Positions 1 through 7,787 of a DNA stretch of 64,000 bases are shown one piece after another. Within the stretch, counting starts at the first letter, position 1. The number at the start of each line of letters is the position of its first letter. Both the position numbers and the translations under genes were made by a program. The notes under the pieces are model-generated. The model was not told the origin of the DNA. It ran no database searches and saw only the letters and a program-made list of their open reading frames with translations. This stretch comes from Bin5 sp965261695. GTDB taxonomy: Bacteria; Chloroflexota; Anaerolineae; Caldilineales; Caldilineaceae. Location: the NCBI GenBank assembly GCA_965261695.1, contig OZ253474.1, forward strand, positions 2,914,001 through 2,978,000, written 5' to 3'.

Positions 1-5
1 ACCCG

Positions 6-875
6 ATGGATTTGGTAACAATTTTCGAGCGATTCCCAACTCAGGAAGCCTGCATTGACCATCTGGAAAAGGCCCGTTGGCACGATACGCCGGTTTGCCC
101 GCATTGCGGCAGCGAGGATGTAGCCCGCAAGAAAGAGAACAGGCGAGTTGGCCGCTGGAACTGCCACAAGTGCAAGAGTAGTTTCAATGTCTTGTCCAAG
201 ACGATCTTCCAGCAGACAAAAATACCTCTGCAAAAATGGTTCTTGGGCATTGCAATTTACCTGAACGCCAAGAAGTCAGTATCCAGTTACCAGTTGAGCC
301 GTGATCTGAAAATCAGTCAATCGTCTGCTTGGGAACTGGGCATGAAGATTCGACATGGCATGGTTGACGACGCGGTTTTCCTGAACGGCATTGTAGAGGC
401 TGATGAAACCTACATAGGCGGCAAGCCTCGGAAATCTGACCGCAACGACGACGACCCGCCCAAGCGTGGACGAGGAACCAAGAAACAGCCCGTAATCGGC
501 GCACTGGCACGTGGCGGCAAGGTTGTAGCGCAACCCGCCAAGAGAGTAACGGGGTCCACGCTGAAAGCATTCCTGAGCCGTTTTGTGCAGGCTGATGACA
601 GTCTGCTCGTGACAGACGAATACAGCGGTTACAACCGCATGAACGAGTGGGTACCGCACTTCACAATCAATCACGCGGTTGCCTATGCCCAGGGCTTGAT
701 TCATACGAACACAATTGAAGGCTTTTGGAGCCTCGTAAAGAGAGCGATTTTTGGACAACATCACCACTACAGCAAAGAGCACGCAGCAGCCTACATCGTT
801 GAAGCCTGCTACAAGTACAACAACCGACACGCAGATACATTCGACAGCTTCATTAAAGGGGCGGTCACGGTATAG
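6..875 (+). mobile_element. IS1595-family (ISXO2-like) transposase
   Basis: A 289-aa transposase that would catalyse cut-and-paste movement of its own insertion sequence. An N-terminal zinc ribbon is visible (C31-x2-C34 and C53-x2-C56), followed by a helical region and an ISXO2-like catalytic domain. The first acidic pair lies in the VEADETYIGG motif (about residues 130-139), a second acidic patch in LLVTDEYSGY, and the last in HTNTIEGFWS. This order is typical of IS1595 transposases. The length is normal for the family and the frame is intact, so it may be functional. The left end of the element lies outside the window, and I could not identify a right terminal inverted repeat after the stop. 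Its neighbours are accessory or decaying genes, which suits a mobile island. Confidence 0.9.
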
Positions 876-1150
876 CACGAAAACGCAACTTATTCATAGC
901 GAAATCGTCTATAGATTGGTCACCCCCGACATCATAATGGAGACCGATCACAATGCAGACAAACTGTTTTCATGTGGGCAATTGTGTTGTCGAAAGGTGG
1001 CCCTCCCTGCACCTTTAACCCATTGAAGGTTCCAACTGTAAGGAGCGGAGAGGAACTGCTTACACATAACAAACTGTCAGATGGCATCAACTTATTGCCT
1101 ATAAATAACTGGCCTATCCCTATCAACGAGTACCATATCGGAGGTGATAT
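876..1150. other. Intergenic region after the transposase
   Basis: No convincing gene. It probably contains the right end of the insertion sequence, but no inverted partner is visible because the left end is off the window. The last bases (1140-1148) form the strong ribosome-binding site of the next gene. Confidence 0.4.
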
Positions 1151-2134
1151 GTGAATATGAAACAAATTTTCTTCCTGGTTGTTTTTTCTGCGGTGCTGAT
1201 GCTATGGCCTACTGCTGGTTACGCGCAGAATTGGTGCCGACCGACGTGTAATCAGGTTTGTTGGGAGATATCTCAGACGCGATCTGGTTTCACACATCCC
1301 AGAGAAGACGGCGAAAATGAACAATGCACCGATCCATGTCATTGTTCCTGCTGGAATAGAGATGGTACTTATGGTATCAATGCACCATTTAGCGCACGTA
1401 TTGACAAACTTCCGGCTGCTTGCTTCCCGACAGCAGTTCCAACAGTAGTTCCGACAGCAGTGGCTACAGTAGTTCCGACAGCAGTTCCGACAGTAGTTCC
1501 GACAGCAGTGGCTACAGTAGTTCCGACAGCAGTTCCGACTGCTACCCGCCGGCCAGCGAGGATACGAAGACCGACCATCAATCCAACCGTACCAGCGCCG
1601 AGAGAAACGCCGCCGCCCACGTCTACGCCGAAACCTACTGCTACAGTAGTTCCGACAGTAGTTCCGACAGTAGTTCCGACAGTAGTTCCGACAAAGCACC
1701 CGATTTCCCGTCCGACTGCGCGCCCGACAGTAGTTCCGACAGTAGTTCCGACAAAGCACCCGATTTCCCGTCCGACTGCGCGCCCGACTGAGCGCCCGAA
1801 AGTTCGTCCAGACAAAGACCACTCGACAACGCGTCTGTATCTGACTTGTGTGCCAAAGGAACCCGGTCGTCCTTTCGCTTTATGTCCAACTAGCTTATGG
1901 CTAGGTTATTGGGTTACGGATGTCAATGGTCAAATCGGGTCAGAAAATGAAAGAGTGTTTGTCCCTTTTCCTTCTGTCTTAGAAGGTCAAACTCCCCACG
2001 TCATTCATCATAGTGACCGTCTGACTATCAGTTGGTCTGGCTACTATATTCGAGTGTCTGGCTATTATGACGATGGGAAGCCCTATGTTTTTGATCTTAA
2101 TATGGACGATTCTGTACAAATAGTGCTTCATTGA
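1151..2134 (+). CDS. Secreted Cys-rich protein with Pro-Thr-Val repeats
   Basis: I do not recognise a family. The 327-aa product starts with a clear Sec signal peptide (hydrophobic FFLVVFSAVLMLWPTAGYAQ). A short cysteine-rich segment follows (about residues 29-75, at least eight Cys), then a low-complexity stalk of PTVVPTA units (about residues 95-215), then a C-terminal globular domain of about 110 residues rich in beta-type sequence and Tyr/Trp. The layout suggests an exported or surface-anchored protein with a stalk. The GTG start at 1151 is chosen because a near-perfect Shine-Dalgarno (GGAGGTGAT, 1140-1148) sits six bases upstream of it; an ATG two codons later is the alternative. No sortase motif or membrane anchor is visible at the C-terminus. 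Confidence 0.75.
   Translation: MNMKQIFFLVVFSAVLMLWPTAGYAQNWCRPTCNQVCWEISQTRSGFTHPREDGENEQCTDPCHCSCWNRDGTYGINAPFSARIDKLPAACFPTAVPTVVPTAVATVVPTAVPTVVPTAVATVVPTAVPTATRRPARIRRPTINPTVPAPRETPPPTSTPKPTATVVPTVVPTVVPTVVPTKHPISRPTARPTVVPTVVPTKHPISRPTARPTERPKVRPDKDHSTTRLYLTCVPKEPGRPFALCPTSLWLGYWVTDVNGQIGSENERVFVPFPSVLEGQTPHVIHHSDRLTISWSGYYIRVSGYYDDGKPYVFDLNMDDSVQIVLH
1430..1790 (+). repeat. Tandem codon repeats encoding PTVVPTA and KHPISRPTARPT units
   Basis: Two repeat types lie inside the secreted-protein gene. Short units of about 12-21 bp (GTTCCGACAGTAGTTCCGAC type) run from about 1430 to 1550 and again from about 1645. A 60-bp unit encoding KHPISRPTARPT plus VVPTVVPT follows, with its shared part repeated nearly exactly (about 1692-1731 and 1752-1790). 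Such arrays change length easily by slippage. The antisense frames through the array also stay open, which is an artefact of the repeat. Confidence 0.85.
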
Positions 2135-2355
2135 TGCCTTAATCAAAAGCAAGTAGGGGATAAAGGTATAGATGGGCGTGGGCGGTATCCACTCCGCAAA
2201 GGTGTCTTTGTGGACGTTGTAGCCCAGGTAAAGGGCGGCGGCACTGGGCCGAGCGATGTACAGGCATTCAACGGTGCAAGACAACAGGCTAACGCTCTCC
2301 CGTTGGCCGTCTAAATTACACACCAGCTTGCCTCCCCTGTCAAGCCCAAATCCGG

Positions 2356-3681
2356 TTATTGCCATCCTTTTTGCACTCGGTCGAGCAAAATTACCTGTTC
2401 GAGGTCGAGATCAGTCCGCTCCATTAGTAACCGAGTGTAACGTTCATCCAGAATCCGCCCGTTGAGATTCACTGTAACAAAACCTGGCTTGATCAGTTCA
2501 TAGTCCGGCAAAGGGAACGAACGCCTGCGTTGAGTTTCAAACATACGTTTGATCCCGCCGCCCTGTGTGTCGATCAAATTCAACTCAACCATTGCATCCG
2601 CCAGGAAATTATTGCGGTAGAAAGACTGTGGGGCGTCCTGTCGGATTACTGTCTCTATGTCGCCCGGCAGAAAGTCACCGACGTTTGTCAAAAGTACGCG
2701 GTCGGGGAACTCAACAACGCTTACGCGCCCCCGTAACTGGTAGTCCTGGTGAGCGATGCAGTTATGCAATGCCTCCCGGATTACCCAAAAATCATACTGC
2801 GTAATCTCCAGGGGAAATAGTGTTCCGCTTGGCATGGCACGCACATTCAGATTGCGGATTCGGTTTTGTAACCTGTCTCCCGCAAGCAAAAAGGGCGGAC
2901 CGAAGTGTTCATAGTCGAGCTCACGGTTGTCAGCGTCTTTCAGTATCCACGAGATCTTGGCCACCGCGGGCGAGAGTAGCGTAGCCGACTCGGCGCGGCC
3001 AAGGAGAAGAAGCGCTGTGCGCGTCACCTTACCCTGCTTTAAGACTCTAACTTTGTTAAGGAGTGTGATGTCCTCCCAATCAGCCACGTCGTCTGCCTGG
3101 GAGGGATGCTTGATAGCGAATTGCTCTCGTGCTTTTGCGACAGCCTCTGGGTCAAGATCATCCACCGTCGCGTCCTCGCATATCTCCGCTGACCAGTCGT
3201 TACCCCGTGTCCATATCGCGCGTGCTTTCTCAGGGTGTTGTTTCAAATTGGTCTTACTAGCGCCGATCCTGATGTAAGACTCGCCACGAAAACTGACAGG
3301 TGTATCGCTGGCCGGGTTGATTTCAAAGAAAACAACACGACCGCTGGAGTGCTCTACTATGTGGACCTCAAAATCCGGGTTCGGACTCAGTTGAGCCATA
3401 ACCCAAGGAAGCAGGTCTTGATTGCCTTGGGCCTTTTTGGTGTATGGATCGAAGGAGGTTCCGACAACCTCGTGCGTTTCGTCCTGGATGCCGTAAAGAA
3501 GATATGCCTTCGGCCTACGCTTTATGCATGCTGCGTTCGCCAAAGCAGAGATGTGCTCACCTATCCTCTGGGCAGAGTGGTAATTCCTTTTGAACTCAAC
3601 CCACTCCGTCTCTCCCGCCAACTGGCATAGTTCATCCACAAGACGAACGAGACGACTATCATGAATTCGACTGATTGTCAT
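2356..3681 (-). CDS. Schlafen AlbA_2 / GHKL-ATPase (COG2865-type) protein, C-terminus short
   Basis: A 441-aa protein of the COG2865 type, usually described as predicted transcriptional regulators or ATP-binding proteins. The N-terminal AlbA_2 (Schlafen) domain is at about residues 20-150 (EWVEFKRNYHS, YLLYGIQDE, YIRIGAS). A HATPase_c_4 domain follows, with an N-box-like REALHNCIAHQDY at about residues 305-320. Family members normally continue with a winged helix after the LEQVILLDRVQKG segment; here a TAA stops the frame at that point, so the C-terminal domain appears lost. Its ATG overlaps the stop of the rhamnose mutarotase gene (ATGA, 3678-3681), so the two are probably translationally coupled. 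The partner or target cannot be read from sequence. Confidence 0.7.
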   Translation of the reverse strand: MTISRIHDSRLVRLVDELCQLAGETEWVEFKRNYHSAQRIGEHISALANAACIKRRPKAYLLYGIQDETHEVVGTSFDPYTKKAQGNQDLLPWVMAQLSPNPDFEVHIVEHSSGRVVFFEINPASDTPVSFRGESYIRIGASKTNLKQHPEKARAIWTRGNDWSAEICEDATVDDLDPEAVAKAREQFAIKHPSQADDVADWEDITLLNKVRVLKQGKVTRTALLLLGRAESATLLSPAVAKISWILKDADNRELDYEHFGPPFLLAGDRLQNRIRNLNVRAMPSGTLFPLEITQYDFWVIREALHNCIAHQDYQLRGRVSVVEFPDRVLLTNVGDFLPGDIETVIRQDAPQSFYRNNFLADAMVELNLIDTQGGGIKRMFETQRRRSFPLPDYELIKPGFVTVNLNGRILDERYTRLLMERTDLDLEQVILLDRVQKGWQ

Positions 3682-4055
3682 GTCTTGACTCCCTTGGAGA
3701 CAGTATCGTGCCCCTCCCCGCCATCAGCAACCCGCCAATGGAACACCTCCGGCAGCCCTTCAGGATAGGCGTCGTGCGGATCGTAGGCGTCCCCGATCTC
3801 GTCCTGCATGATCGGCGCCATATACTCCTCCCAGCGCACCGACTCGGGACTCTCTGCCAAGACGCGCACCGCCGCGGCATACTCTTCCACCTCCATGTAC
3901 AGGAATAGCTGCAAGTCGGCCATGAAGATGCTCATGCTGCGCCCGCCCGCCCGCTCCAGGTCGGCCAGCACCGCCGGCCAGACCTCCCGGTGGCGCCGTC
4001 GGTACTCTTCCTCCTCCCCCTCTCTAACGCGCATGACAAACGCAACCCGTTCCAT
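3678..4055 (-). CDS. rhaM: L-rhamnose mutarotase
   Basis: A 125-aa protein that would interconvert the alpha and beta anomers of L-rhamnose in the cytoplasm, feeding rhamnose catabolism. It has the RhaM fold signature: an N-terminal strand FVMRVREG, the YRRRHREVWPAVLADLERAG helix with the conserved His-x-x-x-Trp-Pro, then MSIFMADLQLFLYME and a C-terminal VFHWR strand. The family is usually 100-115 residues, so this copy has a slightly long tail. It lies downstream, on the same strand, of the sugar ABC permease genes, which suggests a rhamnose or rhamnoside uptake operon. The companion genes are damaged, so its present role is uncertain. Confidence 0.85.
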   Translation of the reverse strand: MERVAFVMRVREGEEEEYRRRHREVWPAVLADLERAGGRSMSIFMADLQLFLYMEVEEYAAAVRVLAESPESVRWEEYMAPIMQDEIGDAYDPHDAYPEGLPEVFHWRVADGGEGHDTVSKGVKT

Positions 4056-4201
4056 CGCAAACCCCTGTTACCAAATGTCAATCGCCCGTGATGTTGCTGA
4101 CCACTGACCACTGACCATAGTAGTCAGTTCTTAGTCTTCAGTGAACTGCCGCCAGCCGATGCTGTTACTGAAAACTGAAAACTGGAAACTGGAAACTGTA
4201 G
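4056..4201. repeat. Intergenic short-repeat tract (CCACTGA / GAAAACTG type)
   Basis: The gap between the permease remnant and rhaM is filled with low-complexity repeats: GACCACT units at 4098-4116 and GAAAACTG / GGAAACTG units at about 4167-4200. Related tracts occur at 5095-5165, 13860-13925, 15485-15546, 16515-16565 and 38490-38530, always between or at the edges of genes. Confidence 0.7.
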
Positions 4202-5074
4202 TTAGACCTTGATCGCGCCCGAAGTCAGGCCGGCGACGAACCAACGGCTGGTAAAGAAGAAGAGGATCACCAGAGGGATAGAGCCGATCAACAGCCCCGC
4301 CATTGTCAGCCCATAGCGGGTAAAGTACTCGGGTTGATAGGTCCACAGACCGGGTGTCAGAGGCAGCAGGTCCTGTCGGTTGACAGTCAGGGCGGGCCAG
4401 ATCAGATTGTTCCACGTGCCCAGAATGTTCAGAATCGCCGCCACGCCCAGCATCGACTTGCTGAGCGGCAACGCAATCCGCCAATAGCCCTGCCACTCGC
4501 TGGCGCCGTCAATGCGCGCGGCGTCGAAGAGTTCCCTGGGCAAACTCTCAAAGAAGGTGCGCAGGATGAACATGGCAAATACCTGCCCGCTGGCGATCCA
4601 GGGCAGGATCATCGCCCCATACGTATCGATCAGGCCGAGATCTTTTACCAGCACAAAGGACGGGATCAGCGTCATCGCCGACGGCACCATCATCAGCGCC
4701 AGCACCAGGTAGAAGAGCACCTGCCTTCCCGGAAACTCCAGGATGCCGAACGCGTACGCCGACAGCGACGCCAGCAGCAGCACGCCCACCACCGTCAACC
4801 CGCTCACGATAAGGCTGTTCCTGATGAACTGCCACACAATCTCAAACGCCAAACCGTAGTTTTCCTAGTGCAGCGGATAGGTCAGCGCAAACGGCTGCCG
4901 GGCGAACTGCGGGATCGTCTTGAGCGAAATCAAAAACGCCATCACCAGCGGCGCGATCGCGCCGACAAGAAAGAAACCCAGAATAGCGATCCGCCACCAG
5001 TCGCCGCGCAGAAACAGGCCCACCTGCTCGCCCCTGCTCCTCCTGTATCTCCCCTCTACTTGCGCCGCGCCCAT
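4202..5074 (-). pseudogene. Carbohydrate ABC permease (MalG/UgpE type) with in-frame amber stop
   Basis: Two open segments in one frame together make a normal-length (about 290 aa) inner-membrane permease of the CUT1 sugar importer family. The first 69 codons (5074-4868) give the cytoplasmic N-terminus and first membrane helix (AILGFFLVGAIAPLVMAFLI) and end in LTYPLH. A TAG follows at 4867-4865, then the frame continues ENYGLAFEIVWQFIRNSL. The family usually has an aromatic residue at that point, so the stop looks like a TGG to TAG change. The rest is intact, including the EAA loop (ARIDGASEWQGYWRIALP) that contacts the ATPase. Internal restart at a TTG (4852) would lose helix one. A sequencing error is the main alternative to real inactivation. 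Confidence 0.85.
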
Positions 5075-5170
5075 CTCTCAATCTCCCGAACGTCAGTGGT
5101 CAGTGGCAAGTGGCTAGTAACCAGGAATTGCCTTTACTGGCAACTGACCACTGGCAACCGGCAACTGCTT

Positions 5171-6130
5171 TTAGTACTCTTCCGTCGTAATATACTTCAT
5201 ATTGATCACGGTCAGCACCAGGGTAATCATGAATATGACAACGCCAATTGCCGACGCATATCCAATCTTGTTGATGCGGAAGGCGTTCCAGAACATCCAC
5301 ATGCCCGGAACCATCGTGCTGTTGATCGGCCCGCCTTGCGTCATCGCGAACACTGCCGTGAACTCCTGCACGCCCCACATGATCGTCAGCACGGAGATCA
5401 ATTTAATCTGGCCGGCGATGAGAGGCAGTTCGATCGACCAGAAACGACGCATGTCACTGGCGCCGTCGATCATCGCGCTTTCCACGATCTCGAAGGGAAT
5501 GGCCTGCAAGCCCGCCAGCAAAATCAGGATGGCAATTCCGTCTACCCAGGGAAAGTTGCGCAACATGACAGCATAGAGCGCGACTTCGGGGTCGGCGAGC
5601 CACGGGCGAATCCATGTCTCCAGACCAACCCAAGTCAGAAAAACATTGAGCGGGCCAACTTTGAAATCGTAGATAAACTTCCACAGCATGAGAGGAACGA
5701 TCCCGGGGATGACCACGGGCAGGATCATCAGCAGACGGAAGCTATACTGGGTTCTACCCCCTCTGATCCGGTGAATCAGCACCGCAATGAACAGGGAGAT
5801 ACCGACTGTAGATACCACATACCAGGCGGCAAGTTGCAGCATGTTGTATAGAGAATTTACGAAAACTTTGTCTTTGGCGAAGAGTCCGACAAAATTGTCG
5901 AGACCAACAAATTTGGCCTGGAGGCCGACGCTCCACCTGAAAAAAGAACGATACAGCCCCAACAGCGCCGGATAATACATGAAGATCAGGAGGAAGATAA
6001 AGGTGGGGGTGAGCATCAGATAGGCAACGCGCCCCTCGTATATCCGTCTCCCGATTGATTTCTTGCGCTCCTGCGCGTCCATGGTCTGAGCCGCGGCATT
6101 GGGCAGGGCAGGCGCCTCTTTTGCAGCCAT
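5171..6130 (-). CDS. Carbohydrate ABC transporter permease (MalF/UgpA type)
   Basis: A 319-aa inner-membrane permease that would pair with the MalG-type subunit to import a sugar, perhaps rhamnose or a rhamnoside given the downstream mutarotase gene. It has a cytoplasmic N-terminal extension of about 30 residues, six predicted membrane helices beginning with AYLMLTPTFIFLLIFMYYPA, and the EAA loop AMIDGASDMRRFWSIELP near residue 225 that docks on the ATPase. The QGGPINSTMV segment before the last helices is typical of CUT1 permeases. The frame is complete. With the partner permease interrupted and the binding protein deleted, it is probably a stranded component unless parts are supplied elsewhere. 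No ATPase gene is present here. Confidence 0.9.
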   Translation of the reverse strand: MAAKEAPALPNAAAQTMDAQERKKSIGRRIYEGRVAYLMLTPTFIFLLIFMYYPALLGLYRSFFRWSVGLQAKFVGLDNFVGLFAKDKVFVNSLYNMLQLAAWYVVSTVGISLFIAVLIHRIRGGRTQYSFRLLMILPVVIPGIVPLMLWKFIYDFKVGPLNVFLTWVGLETWIRPWLADPEVALYAVMLRNFPWVDGIAILILLAGLQAIPFEIVESAMIDGASDMRRFWSIELPLIAGQIKLISVLTIMWGVQEFTAVFAMTQGGPINSTMVPGMWMFWNAFRINKIGYASAIGVVIFMITLVLTVINMKYITTEEY

Positions 6131-6204
6131 CAGCGTATCCTCAATCTGCAGCGGCTAGTAAACGCCACTTGAATATATCAGAGGCAGATGTTCTTCGTCC
6201 GCAA

Positions 6205-6321
6205 TCACCTCGCCCAGGCGCAGGCGCCGGCGGCGCCTGGCGCGCCGCCCATTCCCGCGCTGAGCGTAGCCACACCCACTCCTTTGAGAAGCGCGCCTCG
6301 CGAAATAACATGCTCGGACAT
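6205..6321 (-). pseudogene. Remnant of a sugar-binding-protein gene (signal-peptide region only)
   Basis: A 38-codon frame begins at an ATG preceded by AAGAGAGG and encodes MSEHVISRGALLKGVGVA followed by a hydrophobic Ala/Gly-rich stretch, then stops. This is the style of the Tat/lipoprotein leader of CUT1 solute-binding proteins (S-R-x-A-L-L-K-G). It lies immediately upstream of the two permease genes, where the binding-protein gene is expected. Only about 75 bases separate the stop from the permease start, so about 1.2 kb of mature coding sequence is missing. The first arginine is followed by Gly rather than a second Arg. I infer an internal deletion. An unrelated short leader peptide is the alternative. 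Confidence 0.6.
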
Positions 6322-6885
6322 CTGTTTTCGCCTCTCTTCAAAAAATAGTGGGAAATCGTTCTGTCCGGATAAGGAGTTCGTCTTGCATCTGCCCTTTTGA
6401 CTCAAAAAGTGACGTGGAACACCTGGCCTTCGGGGCCATTTCCTGAGTCAGACAATGGGTCCAGCGCAATCTACTTCCATACCGGAATTGTGGTGAGCCA
6501 AAGAAACTGCTGTACTTCTACTCAAATATGACCCTCCTTCGTAAGATTGGAACGGATGTGGAACCGGAGAAGATTTTCAGAAGAACAGGCGCTCTTGGCC
6601 TCTTGACTGCCCAACATGGAATCTGCGCCTGAGTCGCGATAACCGATGAGAAATGCCGACGGATCGCCCCCTTTGCCAACGGGTGCAACGGCAACAACAG
6701 AGTGTCCATGCGATAGTCGACAAAAGTATAGTCAAGTGCATGCCCCTTGTCGAATTGAACGTGTACTCGTGTCCGGGAATGTGCTCCACGTTTTGGGGTG
6801 TGCAGGATTTGGAGCGGCGGGTCGATTTCCATGCAGTTGGCCTTTTTGGCGCCGGCTGCAAGGGCGCAGCGCAATGGCCCGATCT
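6322..6885. other. Gene-free region upstream of the sugar operon
   Basis: No credible coding sequence: overlapping frames on both strands have no family resemblance and no ribosome-binding sites. The sequence leads into the composite repeat that begins at about 6886. I see nothing else here that I can name. Confidence 0.5.
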
Positions 6886-7530
6886 TGTGGGATGCACCCC
6901 GCTTCTGGGTGCATCCCAGATTTGGCGAACGTGTCCCTGGGAGCGCGGGCCTCTCGCCCGCAGGCAGTTTCGGTTTCCGTGCCTGTTGAAGAACTGCTCC
7001 AAGCGGTGACGGATGCAGGTTGCCTGTGGCCGGATTCGAACCGCAGTTCGCCTGATTCTCGTGAATGAAGCCCGCGTTCTGCGCCGGCGCCGTTAATCAT
7101 CCCGGGCACTTAATCACGCAAATCACAGTTCAGACAACTGCTGAGAATCCTGCTCCTTTCAGAGCAAGCCGGAAACCCACCCCCATTTTGAGATCCACCC
7201 TGGCATTTTCAGCAACTGCAAACTTCTCAATCTTGTAGTACAATTGTGCGAAACATAAACGAACGCAGCCGCGGCACTGCCGCAACTGTAGGCCAGCTTA
7301 GAGTGAGTGTCATGTCATTTTGCGCATCTCGTACCCGCCGCGGGAACCATGCCGAGCAAAAAACTGCCCTCCCTGCCCAGCCAATGCTGCAACCGCCCGC
7401 TGCCCGCCATACCCGAAAAAAATGAACTTAACACGCTCAAATATGCTCAAACACGCCCGAACATGCCCGAAAACGGAAAAAAAATTGGCGCGACTAAACG
7501 CGACCAAACGCGACCAAACCCGCTCGCTCT
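6886..7530 (+). repeat. Composite dispersed repeat, copy 1 (core module)
   Basis: This stretch aligns by eye, in inverted orientation and in the same internal order, with 48195-47500. Shared landmarks in order are: a GGGTGCATCCCAGA hairpin segment, CGGGCCTCTCGCCCGCAG, CCTGTTGAAGAACTGCT, CGCCTGATTCTCGT, CACAGTTCAGACAACTGCTG, the AATCCTGC/CAGAGCAA block, a segment CCTCCCTGCCCAGCC with CCCGCTGCCCGCCAT, and finally CGCGACTAAACGCGACC. No reading frame is conserved between the copies, so the conserved entity is DNA or RNA, not protein. It contains a perfect 11-bp hairpin and short arrays with roughly 10-bp period. Confidence 0.8.
6889..6917. repeat. Perfect 11-bp inverted repeat (hairpin)
   Basis: GGGATGCACCC (6889-6899) and GGGTGCATCCC (6907-6917) form a perfect 11-bp stem with a 7-base loop. 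The second repeat copy keeps an equivalent hairpin at about 48162-48191 (GGATGC..CCCAA / TTGGG..GCATCC with one mismatch). A second small hairpin, GCGGGC-CTCTC-GCCCGC, follows about 27 bases later and is also present in the other copy. No T-run follows, so it is not a standard terminator. Confidence 0.75.
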
Positions 7531-7680
7531 AATGGGAATCCCGCTTGAAACCGAAACTTTTCCGGAGAATAAAGCAGTTGAATCGTGGCCGTCTCGTCTG
7601 CCCTTACGCAATCCGCAATCCGCAGGTCAGAAAAATGCGGTTTCCCGTTGTGAACGCACATTTGACAATTAAATAACATG
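7531..7680 (+). repeat. Direct repeat D, copy 1
   Basis: This segment aligns with 8778-8930 on the same strand. Shared blocks include GGCCGTCTCG, CTGCCCTTACGCAATCCG, and a GATGTGGACGCAC-like or GTTGTGAACGCAC-like end. It lies immediately after the core composite repeat. No protein frame is shared. Confidence 0.65.
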
Positions 7681-7689
7681 TCTTAATTG

Positions 7690-7785
7690 AGGGCCCCCTA
7701 TTCGATTGCCCGGCTGACGAGTTCTGCTTTCTCTTCCGCCGCCCATTCATGACCCGTTCCTCTCACGCCATCAGCCACCCGAACG
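7690..7785 (+). repeat. Repeat E, copy 1 (direct copy at 48285-48380)
   Basis: Shared blocks with the region at 48285-48380, in the same orientation, include GCTGACGAGTTCTGC, TTCCGCCGC or CTCCGCCGC, and CATGACCCG followed by CACGCC. The core module is inverted between the two zones while this module is direct, so the two zones are rearranged relative to each other. Confidence 0.65.
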
Positions 7786-7787
7786 AC

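Noticed and set aside
1202..1889. Long antisense frames over the PTVV repeats (repetitive Val-Gly-Thr or Asn-Tyr-Cys-Arg proteins)
   Set aside because: They mirror the tandem codon repeats of the sense gene and have no signal peptide, ribosome-binding site or family motif.
1979..2365. 128-codon minus-strand frame that begins inside the end of the AlbA_2 gene
   Set aside because: Half of it is antisense to the secreted protein; the rest shows no recognisable family. A fragment of a lost gene is possible but cannot be supported.
4334..5851. 505-codon plus-strand frame across the permease genes
   Set aside because: It is antisense to two clear ABC permeases, very rich in Arg/Gln/His, and has no motif; typical shadow in GC-rich DNA.
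7020..7060. tRNA T-arm-like GGTTCGAATCC (minus strand) in the composite repeat
   Set aside because: No acceptor, D or anticodon arm can be built around it, and the second copy changes the T-loop sequence.
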